A stretch of 64,000 nt of DNA from Rhynchopus sp. YZ270_cl-10 (GCA_964035575.1 OZ037912.1:806001-870000), one strand, 5' to 3'. Shown: positions 21,233 through 32,564, counted from the first letter of the stretch. Notes: a model not told the origin generated them from the sequence alone. Numbers and translations: made by a program.

Positions 21233-21659
21233 ACTTTCTCTTCTTTGGGTGGAAAGTAATCTGCAAATAAACTCCTTCTTTTTTTAGTGTATATTTACGT
21301 TGCACTAAAAAAAACTTTTCCTGTTTTTTTTTTTCTTTGTACTGTTTACTTCTTACCTTTTAACCCCATATAAGCCTGAACACAGCAAGGAAGCAAATGA
21401 GTTACACGGCGAATTCTGGATTTAGTGGAATCCTTGCAAACATCGTACCATCACCTTTTTTTTTTTAATACATGGTGAGGCACGCAAAGGCATTTTATTT
21501 CCCGAATTTTATTTTTGCATCATTGTAGCCCTCTTATTTCCTCGCTGTGTAAAAGCTTGCAATCGCCACTCTTTTCTCCCCCATATTTTGTAATAGCGAA
21601 AAAAAAAAAAAAAAAAACACAAACAGCATTTTTTTTATTAGTTTTTGCAACGCCATCGT

Positions 21660-23430
21660 GGTTCACCCCCCCCCCCCCTCCTTTGACATCTCCATCTTCA
21701 TCCACGTTACGTCCTGTGCAGTTGTGGTGATTGCCGCACTGCTTCGCCCTGACGACGATAATTGCACATCCGATGTGCTTGGTGGACGTGCAGTCCGTCC
21801 CGACACAGCCGTGATTTTCTTCTTCACCAGTTGGCAGGGTGACTCCTGGAACGCCCCCTCAGAGATGAGTGTCTCGTCTCTTGTAACTGGCAACCCTGCT
21901 AGTTGACCTGAGGGGTATGCTCAACATGCTCAACGTGTTGCCGCTCACCAAGGTCCTTCTGTCTAGTCGTTGTCTACCTGTTGCCCTCGTCACCAGAGCC
22001 ACCAGAGTCACATCAATCACTTCCGAGCCAGTTGTAAGCCCCCAGCGGTCCATCTTCTTCCCACAAAACGATACACTTTGTACGCCGTGAAACCATTCTT
22101 CCGACAGTGTCTGAACAAGGACTCCTCATTAGGGAAGGTCCTCTTTACGCAGTCGGTGTCCTCCTGTGTACGCAGCTGGCAAGCACCTTCTCCGCAATGC
22201 CCTTTGAGGGAATCAGACAGAGTGCAAATCCCAACCAAAGCCGGAACGAAACAAGTCTGCTGCGGAAGGTTCCAGTCTATGCCGATGAATTCCACACTCC
22301 ATTGGTTTCGCCATGGACTTCTTCTCATTTACCTCCGCACTCGCTGCAGACGGTCACGCACATATGCCGTCTTTGTTGCCACCTCAGCTGGATACGCACC
22401 CCAAATAAAAATGTCGTCAAGGTACACCACTCCCCATTTGTTCAGAATGTCGCCGAGAAAAATCTTTGAGAGAACTCGCTTATTTCCAAAATTCCTCTTA
22501 CGCCTTTGCGTACTTCGCCGCCTGGCCGTCCGCTCCTCCTTCTGTTCTAATATATATTATTGACGTGTAATATTTTTGCCTTTACTTCACAGCCCCAAAA
22601 AATACCACTCCGAGGGGTTTTGGGGCTGTAAGTGAAATAACGGCAAAATATTACACCAACAATACATTTTTTTATTGCACAACGGGGCACTTTTATTTCA
22701 CAACCCGGGTGTCCTACCAAATTATAGTATAAAACAACAGGGGGATGGACAGGGGGATTCTTTTGGTATAAGGATCTGCTTTCATTGTGCTTCCAAATTC
22801 ACACACGCCTGGGGTTAGGCGCGCAGGTTTTACAAAGGGTGTAAACAACTTTGGTACAAAAAAAAAAAGTGATATGATCCCAAGTTTCACTGTCTTGGGT
22901 ATCTCTTGCCTGGTTAGTTGAGTGAGTATGCCACCAAAGTTAAGGTTGATGACAACTGATCCCTGAGCTGTCTGCGGGCCCTGTGGTGCTGCTGGGGGCT
23001 GGGTCAGTCGATCCGCAACGGTTTTTTTCGCATCGGATGACTTAACATACGTCTGGATCATGCTTTCGCTTGACCATCCTCAGTGATCCTTAAGGACAGT
23101 TGAGGGGGTTTCTTTGTCGTACAAGGACTGTGCAGCCGATCTGCGTGCGCAATGACCGGTGTACATTTCGGGGTTCTTCAGGTTCAGCCATTTTGCACAG
23201 ACAGAGGGGATTTGGCGAAGCATGTTCACGCCCACCACGGATGCCGAGAAGCTCACAGGCCCGTCCTCGTCTTGCTCACCCCGGATCCACAGGCACTCAT
23301 CCCTGGCCAGCTCCAGAAAATGCTGATTTTCTTTGATATGGTTGAGGTACAGCATGAAAGTGGTAGCGGCCCAGTTGGTAAGGAAGAAGGCGAAGTTGTC
23401 AGGATTCTTCGATTTGAGTCGAATTTAGGG
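21660..23430 (-). mobile_element. Fossil tyrosine-recombinase retrotransposon (DIRS/VIPER-like)
   Basis: On the minus strand two retroelement parts are visible. Near 23355-23000 there is the C-terminal part of a tyrosine recombinase (YTGHCARRSAAQSL and SSESMIQTYVKSS, carrying the RxxxH-like Arg and the tyrosine). Further along, near 22480-22000, is part of a reverse transcriptase with the YLDDIFIWG active-site segment followed by an EFIGIDWNLP-type stretch. The order recombinase then reverse transcriptase is the one I recall for VIPER-type elements of kinetoplastids. No Gag or RNase H part is convincing. The copy is broken, with several breaks, and looks old. An inverted-repeat element lies between the two parts. 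Confidence 0.65.
22557..22664. mobile_element. Small inverted-repeat element inside the retroelement fossil
   Basis: TATTGACGTGTAATATTTTT, GCCTTTACTTCACAGCCCC on the left is mirrored by GGGGCTGTAAGTGAAATAA and GCAAAATATTACACCAACA on the right, with a loop of about 25 bp. It may be a MITE inserted between the recombinase and reverse-transcriptase parts, or an internal hairpin of the fossil. Confidence 0.55.
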
Positions 23431-23698
23431 TAACCTTTTATGTTGCCTTCATCACTCGCATCAACATCCTTCAGTGTCGGGCTGTTTCCACTTCTGCGTG
23501 AAATAACGCCATTTTTTATTCACGCTAATACTTACTTATTCTAAAAATCTCCCCTCTTCCCCCTCTTCCTCTTCCTTCTCCCCCTCCTTGCCTCTCTTCA
23601 CTTTATACTTCACTTCTCAAACCTTCCTCTCTACCTACCAGAACCCCTCCCTCCCCTCCCCCTTCCCCCTTCCCCTCCCCCCACCTTATCCATCCACA

Positions 23699-24574
23699 AT
23701 GGAGATCTCCGCACAATGCGGTGCAACCGGAGGAGAGAAGGTTCTAGAGACGCAGAAGGGTGACACCTTTTCTGACTTGCGGCGGGCCATTGGCGAGGCC
23801 TTCTCCATGGACGCACGCGATGTGCGCCTCCACGTAGGCGACACGGTTGTGGGGGAGGACGACGATGTGGACGCACCGCTGTCCTCAAGCTGCCTGCAGA
23901 ACGGCGGCTCTGTGGTGGTCGAGACCTACCCGGGGAGGATGATTGCGGCGCTCCGTGAGGGACAGCAGCTTTACACATTCCCTGCATGGGCACGGTCACA
24001 CCGCGAAGTGGTCGCTGAAGCAGTACAACACAATGTCCACGCACTCTTCCACGCCTCAGCTACCCTCCGAGATGACCCTGACATCGTTCTGCAGACGATA
24101 GTCTCCTATGCGCACGCCTTTCAATATGCGTCTCAAGAGCTGCAAGAATCAAAGCCATTCGTAGTGAAAGCAGTGAAAGCGAATGTGCGTTGCCTAGTAT
24201 ACATTAACTCTCTGATGCAGAACGACCCTGACGTCGTCATGACTGCAGTCAAGGAGTATGGTACCAGCTTGGAGTATGCGGGGGAGGAGATTAAGAACGA
24301 CAAAGACTTTATATTGGAGGCTGTGGTGACGTCGCCGTGTGTGCTGCGGTATGCGAGTGAAGAGCTGCGGAAGGACATAGAGGTGATCTGTGCTGCGGTG
24401 GGCGCGCATGCAAGCGCGTTCATCCATGCACACCCTGAAGTGAAAATTGAAAAGGCATTTCTCTTCGAAGCAGCGAAATCGAACCGTCGTGTCGTTGAGT
24501 ACGCAAATGAAGCCTTGCAGTATGAGTATACACAAGCATTCCCGCTTGCGCAGGAGGCAGAGGATTTGGATTAA
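23699..24574 (+). CDS. DUF4116-type repeat protein with ubiquitin-like N-terminus
   Basis: The 291-residue protein begins with about 75 residues that read as a ubiquitin-like fold (MEISAQCGATGGEKVLETQ, DLRRAIGEAF, VRLHVGDTVV, LQNGGSVVVE). It continues with five or six repeats of roughly 35-48 residues built as HREVVAEAVQHNVHALFHAS, DPDIVLQTIVSYAHAFQYAS, DPDVVMTAVKEYGTSLEYAG and KDFILEAVVTSPCVLRYASEE. That D-x-E/D-hVxxAV...A...AS-L pattern is the DUF4116 repeat, common in large protist and amoeba proteins and of unknown function. The start follows a long CT tract ending CTACCTACCAG at 23641, 57 bp upstream. No TM segments. Probably a protein-interaction scaffold. Confidence 0.75.
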   Translation: MEISAQCGATGGEKVLETQKGDTFSDLRRAIGEAFSMDARDVRLHVGDTVVGEDDDVDAPLSSSCLQNGGSVVVETYPGRMIAALREGQQLYTFPAWARSHREVVAEAVQHNVHALFHASATLRDDPDIVLQTIVSYAHAFQYASQELQESKPFVVKAVKANVRCLVYINSLMQNDPDVVMTAVKEYGTSLEYAGEEIKNDKDFILEAVVTSPCVLRYASEELRKDIEVICAAVGAHASAFIHAHPEVKIEKAFLFEAAKSNRRVVEYANEALQYEYTQAFPLAQEAEDLD

Positions 24575-25231
24575 GGGAGGAAAAACAAACCTTGTCAAAT
24601 TATCAAAAAAAATGGGAATGGGGGGGTTGAATAGAATTGGCTGGAGGGTCAAGTCAGAGAGTTTTTTTTTGTGTTTTTTTGTCTCAAATAATGTGTTTTT
24701 TTTTCTCAGTGCATGAAGCGTTTTGCACTATCAACTTTTCTTTGAATAATATAGTTATGTTATTATGGGTCTCATTTTGTGAAGAAAATTTAATTTCCTG
24801 ATGGTCATTTTAGTGAAAAGGGGGGTTTTTTTTTTCGATATGAACCGCAATATATTTTGGGGTGTACGTAAGGTTCGCATAACCCAAAAACCTTTCGCAA
24901 CCTCTCAGTCTGCTAGCTACCATTCTCACCAACAACGGCTTTTGTATTTCAAGGGCAAAAACCATTCTTTATATTTTTGTATCTACCTCCCTTTGTCTCA
25001 GGAGGGTACTATTCCATATCAAAAGGTGACCCCCTTCTCTACAGAAAGCGCCTCACCCCCCCTCCCCCTCCCCTCTCACCCTCCCACCCTCTCCCATTAG
25101 CAGGAGCTCCACCACACTCCGGGAAACTGATATCAACACAATACACCACACAATTTTTACCTTTAAAAAAAAACGGTAGATAATAGCGCCTGCTTTCTTC
25201 TTCCCTCTGATTTTTTTTTCCCCCCCTCACG
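24575..25231. other. Spacer with a family E tag
   Basis: Near 24709 the text GTGCATGAAGCGTTTTGCAC, TATCAACTTTTCTTT resembles GCGTCCCAGAGGCGTTTGCA, CTATCAACTTC at 27405 and GCGTTGTGCACTTTTCAACTT at 27447. These are loose copies of one short motif. Otherwise no feature. Confidence 0.4.
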
Positions 25232-27062
25232 ATGGCGGGTTTGCGAGACTTCAAGTTGCAGACCTGCGCTGGACCTGGCACTGCGTTGACCTCCCCAAAG
25301 TCGTTATTGGTGATGAGACGATGTGGTGTGACCATGCAGGCATTGTACGAGACCCCTCTACCCACTCTTGTTCAAGAGTACCGTGGCAACACACTCCTCG
25401 CGCGGAGGAAGAAGTGCCACCTTGATGCCAAGCGCGCTGCGCTCTTGCAATCGCTTCTCAAAGAGCGTGAGACGTTGGATGATGTAGCCACTCTTTCACA
25501 GAGCGTCCGCGACCCTGTTGACGTGCCCATGGTGTTGGCGCGAGCGCAAGAGGAGGAAGACCTTCGTACTGCAAATGCTATCGTCACCGCACAGCAGAAG
25601 AGAGGAAACATCAACGAAAGGCTTCACGCTGCCAGCGAGGGGCGGAAAAACCTGCTCCTGCAGCAGGAGCTGCGGGGTGAAAATGCGCAGCGATATATAG
25701 CGGCCGTGAAAGAGAAGGAGGCAGCGCTACAGAAGGAGAGAGGTGAGGAGAGGGTGAAGAGGATGCTGGCGAATAGGGAAAAGCTGGTGGAAAGGATGGA
25801 GCAGAAGCGGGAGGATGGGGTCAGTGCACAGCAGCGCATGGAGGCGGTGGTGCAGGAGAACCAAGAGGGCAGCCGTGCGCTGCACGACCAGAACGTCTTT
25901 CTCAAACGCAGGGCAAGAGCACGGCGCCTCCAACAGGCCGCCCGCCTGCGCGACTGCACCGAGCAAGCCAAACTGCAGGTGGCCCTCCACGATATGGACC
26001 GCCACGCCCAGCACGCAGCACACTACACACGCACCACGCCAACAATATCAGAAGACACCGGACGCATGCAGACCGTGCGCGAGCAGACCAACACACAAAA
26101 GGACAGCAGACTTCACACGCTTTCCGGACGATATCAGTATGTCACAACAATCATCCCCTCCACCCCCCTCCATCCTCCCCCCTTCAGACAATCCGAATCC
26201 CAACTCGACCAATGCCAAGACGAACTCCTCAATGCACAAGCCTTCAAACGCGTTGTCAGCATGATCCGCCAAGCGTCACGCTCCGCAAACCGCGCCCAGC
26301 GCAACGCACACGACACACTACGCGAACGCCAGGTTCGCGACAAGACCGAGCAGAACGCGGTAGCACACCAATGCCTGCTAACAGAGCGTGCCTCCTACGC
26401 TAGAGGGCGTCTGCAGGAGAAGGAACTCTATGCGGAGGACCACAAGGAACGTGTGGAGCGCCTGCGCACAATACAGGACTACCGCACCGACTGCCTCAGC
26501 GACTGCATCCAGAACCGTATCGAAAAACGTACCGGCATCGAAAGCATCGCTGCCGCAGGAGCCCGCAACCGCTTCAACAACGCTGCGCTTGTCGGGCGGG
26601 TCCAGAAGTGCGACGACCTACCAGGCCCTGGGCAATACCTCGGCTGCGAGCCGCCCCTCCTCGTCCACCCCTCCGCCCCTGTCATCTCAATGGGAAGCCC
26701 GCCTGTGCCACTCCAAGAAACGTATGTTGTTCCTCTGTATTCATTCTGTTTTCCCCTGAGAAAAATGGAGGGGGGGAAATGATTTTCATGAATTTGGTGC
26801 TATTTTGGTGCTATTTTTAATGATTAAATGGTGTGGCTAAAGGGATTTTTGTGCTACTTTCTGCCTATTCCGGGCATCTGGGTTTTTTTGGTGCGGCTGA
26901 AGGGAGGTGCTATTTTCTGCTATTTTGGGGTCGTCGGCCACACCATGATTTCTTGTTGTTTTTTTTTGCAGTGACATCACGCCAGGCCCCGATGCCTACC
27001 TCCCTTCGCAAGAGTATGTACGGCGGAGCCACGGATGTGCAAAGTTTCCCCTCAAAATATGA
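25232..27062 (+). CDS. Coiled-coil protein with PG-rich (SHIPPO-like) C-terminus, two exons
   Basis: Exons 25232-26721 and 26972-27062 join in frame (GAA AC | T GAC) to give 526 residues. The 250-bp intron starts GTATGT and ends TTTTTTGCAG and hosts an inverted-repeat element (26829-26945). Residues about 60-470 are nearly all charged coiled coil (KEKEAALQKERGEERVKRML). The C-terminus has LPGPGQYLG and, across the junction, ITPGPDAYLPS: two PGP-x-x-Y motifs of the sperm-tail PG-rich/SHIPPO repeat, found in flagellar and microtubule-inner proteins. A flagellar or cytoskeletal role is likely but inferred. A further GTATGT at 27015 could be another 5' splice site, so the last residues are uncertain. 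Confidence 0.7.
26829..26945. mobile_element. Intronic inverted-repeat element (family J)
   Basis: TGGTGTGGC at the left and GCCACACCA at the right. The interior has GAAGGGAGGTGCTATTTTCT, GCTATTTTGGGGTCGTCGGC. A related copy with GGGAGGTGCTATTTTTCTGC and GGGGTCGTTGGCCACACCA is at 55.1 kb. It makes up nearly half of this intron. Confidence 0.6.
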
Positions 27063-27587
27063 AGCGCGTCTTTGTGGGTCAGTTCTATCCTGTTAGTGGA
27101 GGGGGGGGGAGAGAATGCTGAGATGTCGCCTGCCACCTGCAGGCGAGTTCAGAGATGTTTTTATTTTGTGCCCATTCTTGCAAACCAAGGGAACATTCGC
27201 CCTGTACAGTTTTTTTTTTTTGCTTTTGTTTTTGAGAAACACAACCCCTCCCAATTTTCATTGGAGAGGAGTTGTGGGGTTTCTTTCACTTCCTTTTTCA
27301 CTACTGCCTCGAGACGAACACTCAGCTCAAAAAAAAAACCCCCCTTCCCATATTTTTTTTTGAAACACACTACAGACAATATCATTTTATCTCGTGCCTG
27401 CGTCCCAGAGGCGTTTGCACTATCAACTTCACTTTTATCTCTGAAGCGTTGTGCACTTTTCAACTTACCTTCCTTCACCCCCCTGTAAGGGCAACCGTAG
27501 GTGAAGTAAGGTATAGTATTGAAATCGATGTGGGGGGGGGAGTAAAGGGTCAATTTTACAAAACCAGATTTTGAGGAAAATTTTAGC

Positions 27588-27700
27588 CGAAAATGGGCCC
27601 CACGTATAAGCAACCGGGCTCATATTTCTCAAAATTTAAGTGGTCAAAAAATTGTCCAAATTTCGAGATTGACCCCACCACTGCACGGGCGGATCCCAAA
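27588..27700 (+). repeat. Repeat shared with 60.1 kb
   Basis: AAAATGGGCCCCACGTAT, then AAGTGGTCAAAAAATTGTCC and GATTGACCCCACCACTG recur in the same order at 60085-60180. The last block also occurs in the TA-flanked element near 57590. Probably the core of one transposon family. Confidence 0.6.
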
Positions 27701-27952
27701 AATGCAAATAAGGACCCTTTTTAATTTGTTCTCTTGAAATGCATAATTTCATGTTTTCGCGAAAAAAATTACAACTGATCCCTACAAGGGTTGAAGGAAG
27801 GTGGTTGAAAATAACAATAACAACAAGAACAACTAATTGCTAAGAAAAAAGCGGGGTGCGCTGAGAAAACTCCGCGCGATTTTCGAAACCACCGTAGCAT
27901 CCTGGCGATTTGCTGGAGGTGCTGATGCGCCTGGTGTGATCGATGTGTTGTA

Positions 27953-28114
27953 GTCTGTGCATTCTGTGTTCCTTCCGCACTGCTCCAACGACGACGACAA
28001 TGTGGGGAGCCTGTGGACAACTACGAGCTGGAACACGCCGAGCCTGCCGAGCCGACGTCCAACAACGCTATCGAGCAGATGGTGCTGGATGAAGAGGACA
28101 GCCCCCCTTCTTGA
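27953..28114 (+). pseudogene. Isolated coding-like tail
   Basis: One frame gives an acidic, protein-like C-terminus (NYELEHAEPAEPTSNNAIEQ, MVLDEEDSPPS, stop) without a start or acceptor site that I can defend. The opposite strand also reads fairly well. It could be an exon or a relic. Confidence 0.25.
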
Positions 28115-28423
28115 ACGTTTCAGATGCTGGCGTCCCAGTGGGTCTGGCAGCGTACGAAGAGCGTTAGCATACCTACAGAAGAGCAGAATGCTGGGCGTGT
28201 TGTAGATTATTTCTACAGGATGGAGTTCCACATCACACCCCGTTTTTTTCCGATAGCAATTACTTGTTCAACCTCTTTTCATACTTCACAATACAGCACC
28301 CCCTTCCCCACCCCCCCACCTCCACGGAGCGAACACCACAATTTGGTGAAGAAATTTATTTCTTTGACTTATTCTAAACTCCGGGGCGACCACCCACCCA
28401 CCCCGGCAACTCATTATTACACA

Positions 28424-30832
28424 ATGCTTCGACCTCCTATATTAGCTGTCATTGCGATGGCGACGGTGGTGTCAACAGTGGCGTCGATGGCGGGCGGGCT
28501 TGTAATGTACTTCGAGAGTCTCATCTCGCTTGAGGACGGCGTGAGGAAAACGAGCGAAACCGAGGTGGCAAGCCTCGAGGGCAGTGTAATGGATGTTCTG
28601 TACATAACGCAGGGTGCTGCAGCAACGGTGCGGGCCTTTACCTACAACCCCGAGAGCATACGCAGCCCCGACCCTAAGGTGTACACCAACCAATCCCGCG
28701 CAGTCTGCTTCAGCATCATACACTCCCTCCCGATCTACGCGATTGGCTACGTCCTTGTACCCTACAATGTGTCCGCTGACGACTCCGTGTACAACGTTGT
28801 CTGGGCCAGCCCGCAGAGCTATGGCGGGTATGAGTATATACACGGGTTTTATCATAAAGGTCTGCCTGGGTTCACCGTGAACGCGACGCACCCCACCTAC
28901 ATGCCGATTAGCAGCCACTACGTGAACAACGCAACCGGCGAGCTGGGTAGTCTTGCCTATATATGGAATGGGGTCAGCTACCTGGTGGACATGCTGCCCG
29001 AGGGGTACGACCCGCGGAGCGGAGTGATCCCGACAGGAGACAGCGCCTGGCAGCAGAGACACGGCGGCCCTACTCAGACCAGCGAAGTGGCTTACAAATG
29101 GCGTCCGCCACGAAGTTGGCAATCCTCGGATAACACGGTCTACGCATATTCTGGGTACGACTCCGTTCACATCCCACCCCCAGCACCGCACCCATGGAGC
29201 AAATACCGTGCCGTTCTCATCACATCAATGTACCGCTACGCAACATGGGAGCGTTCCATCAAAGTATACAAAGTCACCAACCCGGACACTACCGTTGTTG
29301 TCATCGGAACAGAGACGGGGATCGTTTATGCTTCGACTACAGGGCACTCCATGGTTCACCCGGACTGCCTTTCTGGTCGACTAAAATTTTCTGTCAATGT
29401 CGCGCTCTCTTGCGCTACCAGAGTGCATGACCTCCCTGTTTTCATACAAGAGGCTGTGAACGATTTGGCATCAACGCCGTACAGCACCTATACGCAATTG
29501 AAGCTGGATGGGGTGGATCATTTTGTGAGGAAAGGGGTGCGGCTCCACCAGGATGCGGTGTTGCTGTGGATGCGGCCGAAGTCTTCTGTCGACGGGAAGG
29601 TGCAGCAGGCGTTGGTCGTTTTGATTGTCTTTACTGCAGTGGTTTTTGTGTTTGACCTGGTGGTGTCGGGGCTGGAGGTGGTTTTTATTGCAAAGCCTTT
29701 GAAGCAAATTGCCAACGCAATTCATGCCATCGGGGATTTGGAGACGGATACTGCAGGGCGTGCGATAGCTGAATACGGCGCAAGCAGATGTATTGTTGTG
29801 CGCGAGATTGACAATGTCATGCACGGTATGCGGACCGCCGTAGCACGACTAGGAGAACTGCGCACCTTCATGCCTGCTTCGGTCCGTCCGCTCAAAGCGT
29901 CTTCCATAGAGGAAGACGACAACAGTGATCAAAGTTCTTCCCACTCCTCCCGCGATTCGAGCATACCAAGCAACCGCAGTTTCGTCATAGAAAGCGCAGG
30001 GTCTGCCATCTGCCTCACACAGCTGCATCTCGCTGTTAAAGACATCGGTCTGCTGTATGTCAACTCTGTAGGTTGGTGGGCCCGCCTCAACGATGTGTCG
30101 GACGACATTCTCAAAGCCAGCACCGAGCTTGCTGTCCACGTGGTCGCGCTCACCTCGACCCGCCATGGTGTTCTCGACAGCTTCTCTGGCGACCGTTTTC
30201 TGGTTGGTTGGAACACCTCAAAGAAGTCCTGCGAGCCGGCGTACAGTGCTGTCGGGACAGCGTTGGACCTTAATACCACCTTGCGGAACCGGCATGAACT
30301 GTCATGCGGAGTTACATCAGGCCGTGCGAGGGTAGGCAATGTGGGCACTACACATTTACGGAGGTTCACGGTGTTGTCCCCATTGGTTCCGTGGGTGGCG
30401 GTGTTGGAGACGTACAGCAAGGCGAATCGGTTGGGGTGTGTGACAGATGCGGAAACGGCAGGGAGGGTGCGGCACAGTGTGAAACTGTGTGTGGTCGACG
30501 CGATCCTAAGGAACAACAGCACCGCAGCGACTCCTGTGTCCCAGGTGCTGCATCGCCTGAACACAAAAGAGGAGGAGTGGATGTACCAGCTCAAACACAT
30601 TGAGGATGACGACGGTGCCACCCCGAACTCCATCGCGCTCGCCGTCCTCAACAACGACTGGGTCAAGGCGAACGCCCTCGCTGAGGAGCTGGAAGGCGGG
30701 CCCGGATCGCTCCCGCCACGCTGGGCGAATGTCCTGAAGCAACAACACTACTGCCCCGTGCAGCACGGCTTCCACGAATGCCCTGCAAACACCCCCATCG
30801 CTCTCGGGGTTGTCGACAGATCGATTGGATAA
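28424..30832 (+). CDS. Two-TM receptor with nucleotide-cyclase-like domain
   Basis: The 802-residue protein begins with a signal anchor (PPILAVIAMATVVSTVASMAG, TM1). An exterior sensor of about 370 residues follows, with many N-x-S/T sites and a Cache-like look. A second TM (ALVVLIVFTAVVFVFDLVV) then leads into a HAMP-like linker (IAKPLKQIANAIHAIGDLE) and an intracellular class III cyclase-like domain. In that domain SFSGDRFLVGW and CGVTSGRARVGNVGTTHLRR match the GDG/metal and xGxxxGxxGxxxR segments of cyclases. The first metal-binding motif (usually FxDI) is poorly kept (VKDIGLLY), so catalysis is uncertain. Sensor-TM-cyclase receptors of this form are a known type in protists. The frame is open 300 bp upstream, but only from this ATG does the protein begin with a membrane anchor. 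Confidence 0.75.
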   Translation: MLRPPILAVIAMATVVSTVASMAGGLVMYFESLISLEDGVRKTSETEVASLEGSVMDVLYITQGAAATVRAFTYNPESIRSPDPKVYTNQSRAVCFSIIHSLPIYAIGYVLVPYNVSADDSVYNVVWASPQSYGGYEYIHGFYHKGLPGFTVNATHPTYMPISSHYVNNATGELGSLAYIWNGVSYLVDMLPEGYDPRSGVIPTGDSAWQQRHGGPTQTSEVAYKWRPPRSWQSSDNTVYAYSGYDSVHIPPPAPHPWSKYRAVLITSMYRYATWERSIKVYKVTNPDTTVVVIGTETGIVYASTTGHSMVHPDCLSGRLKFSVNVALSCATRVHDLPVFIQEAVNDLASTPYSTYTQLKLDGVDHFVRKGVRLHQDAVLLWMRPKSSVDGKVQQALVVLIVFTAVVFVFDLVVSGLEVVFIAKPLKQIANAIHAIGDLETDTAGRAIAEYGASRCIVVREIDNVMHGMRTAVARLGELRTFMPASVRPLKASSIEEDDNSDQSSSHSSRDSSIPSNRSFVIESAGSAICLTQLHLAVKDIGLLYVNSVGWWARLNDVSDDILKASTELAVHVVALTSTRHGVLDSFSGDRFLVGWNTSKKSCEPAYSAVGTALDLNTTLRNRHELSCGVTSGRARVGNVGTTHLRRFTVLSPLVPWVAVLETYSKANRLGCVTDAETAGRVRHSVKLCVVDAILRNNSTAATPVSQVLHRLNTKEEEWMYQLKHIEDDDGATPNSIALAVLNNDWVKANALAEELEGGPGSLPPRWANVLKQQHYCPVQHGFHECPANTPIALGVVDRSIG

Positions 30833-31198
30833 AAAGGGGGATGGGGTTGGGAGGGATGATTCTTTGTGCGAAAACCATTTTGTTCCGTTTCGCGATTTTT
30901 GTACTGTTGTTGGAATCAGAGTGAACACCTTAACTTTTGTTTTCTGATATGGGGGTGAAGGCCGACTCCGCGTCCCTGTACAATACAGGCGTTCGTTCAG
31001 GAGGCCGACACAAAGGGGCAGCTTTCTTTCAAATGCTGCTTTAAGGTGAGCTGTGCGTCCGAGAAGACGTCGCCTCATCTGTTCACAGTTTTATTCTTTT
31101 GGTGCCTGCGTCCATAGGCGTGCACTTACAAATACCAGTTTTTTTTCATTTTTTCTTTTTTCTTGTTTCTTGTTTCAGTTCATCGGAGAGTCAAAGTA
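30833..31198. other. Gene-free spacer
   Basis: Contains GCCTGCGTCCATAGGCGTGC at 31100, a loose copy of the short motif seen at 27.4 and 33.5 kb. No gene. Confidence 0.4.
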
Positions 31199-31300
31199 CA
31201 GTAAGACAACAAACACCGGTGGGGTAAAAACTAAGGTGGATTTTAGAATTTCAAAACTCTAGGGAGGGTTTTAACCCCACCAATGTTTGTTGTCTTACTG
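31199..31300. mobile_element. Mariner-like MITE (CAGTAAGACAAC)
   Basis: 102 bp with inverted ends CAGTAAGACAACAAACA and TGTTTGTTGTCTTACTG, extended inward by CCGGTGGGGT/ACCCCACCA. Flanked by TA on both sides (31197-31198, 31301-31302), as in Tc1/mariner MITEs. No coding content. Confidence 0.8.
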
Positions 31301-31709
31301 TAATTGACAAAAGCACTTGACACATGTTTCACTTGTCAGTTCAATTGTCAGCTAGTTGTTTCCTTTCAGCCTTATGATTGAATGTTTTCTCCAATCCTGA
31401 TGCACCCCAAGCTCCCATACCCCTGCAGTTGCAGGCAACAACAAAAAAAAACGTATCCCACAGGATTTGTGTTGCCACACAAGGCAACGCACGCAGCGCA
31501 AATGCTTCTGATCTTCTGATCTTCTGATCTCATTCATTATAAATGCACCACGCAGGACAGCTGCCACTTTGTTCCCAAAGGCAGGCAGCGGGACCCCTGT
31601 TGCTCTCCGCTCCCCCCCAAAAAAATCCTTTTTTATTTGAAAACAAAAAAAGTAAAACGATAATTTGTGTTTGTTTACGTTCATTTCTGGCCTCAGAAAG
31701 GTCACTGTG

Positions 31710-32045
31710 TCATCTGACAAATCCGGGAGGTCCATCGTTCCCGCATGCTTTGTTGTTAAAGTCGAGGTAAGACGCTTCCAAACCTATCCCTGCATCATGC
31801 GATCCGCCGTCTAATTGAAGCACTCCGAGAGACCTTTTAAAAATCACATTTGAGAGAGGAGGATTCGTAGTTGCTCTGTAGTAGTCCGTCTGTATGTGAT
31901 GGGAATATTCTCTCACGCCTTCGGGAGTGTCGAGCTCAAGGCACTTGAGGCCATCACCGTGGGGCCGACGTGCAGGCTGCGTAAGATAGTGTCCCTCAGA
32001 GACGGTGTGCCGTCGTGCCAGGAAGACGAAGATCTTCCTCCGCAC
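31710..32045 (-). pseudogene. Coding relic, unknown protein
   Basis: The minus-strand text LDTPEGVREYSHHIQTDYYR and LGVLQLDGGSHDAGIGLEA reads like real protein, and related text continues on the minus strand toward 32550 in other frames. LDGGS is faintly RNase H-like, which I do not trust. Broken remains; possibly of a mobile element. Confidence 0.3.
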
Positions 32046-32564
32046 CTCGACTTTTTGCAGTATCCACTCTCATTGGTGGGTGGCGCACGCTCTACTGCCA
32101 CCTCCCTTCCTCTGAGACATCAGAGCGATTTGGCTGCCATTTTACCCCCCCTTCTTCCAAGACCCCTCCCCCATCTCCCCTCAAATACTACAGACATTTT
32201 AAAATACACAAAAGAGGAGCACAGAAAGACCACTTTCAAGGGGGTTGAAAAAGAGAGAAGTATTTTTTTTTTTCTGGGGTGACAGAAAAAAAGGGTAGCG
32301 AGCCCCGCTTACAGAAGATGCTTCGTGCGAGCAGTATATTGATCATGCGGCAGGTCGCTCCTGCCCGTGGTGGCTTTGCTCATCAAGACGTAGGCGGATC
32401 GCAACAGCAAGTCGTTTCCTCGGACCATGTCGAGTTTGTATGGGGCGACGCGATTGGAATGTCGCATACGCGATTCGGAAAGCTGTCAGTCAATGCTGAG
32501 GTCTCATCCGGGCTGGTTGGGGTCTTACGGATGTCTTCTTTGGATTAATAAGGCATTTTGTGTG

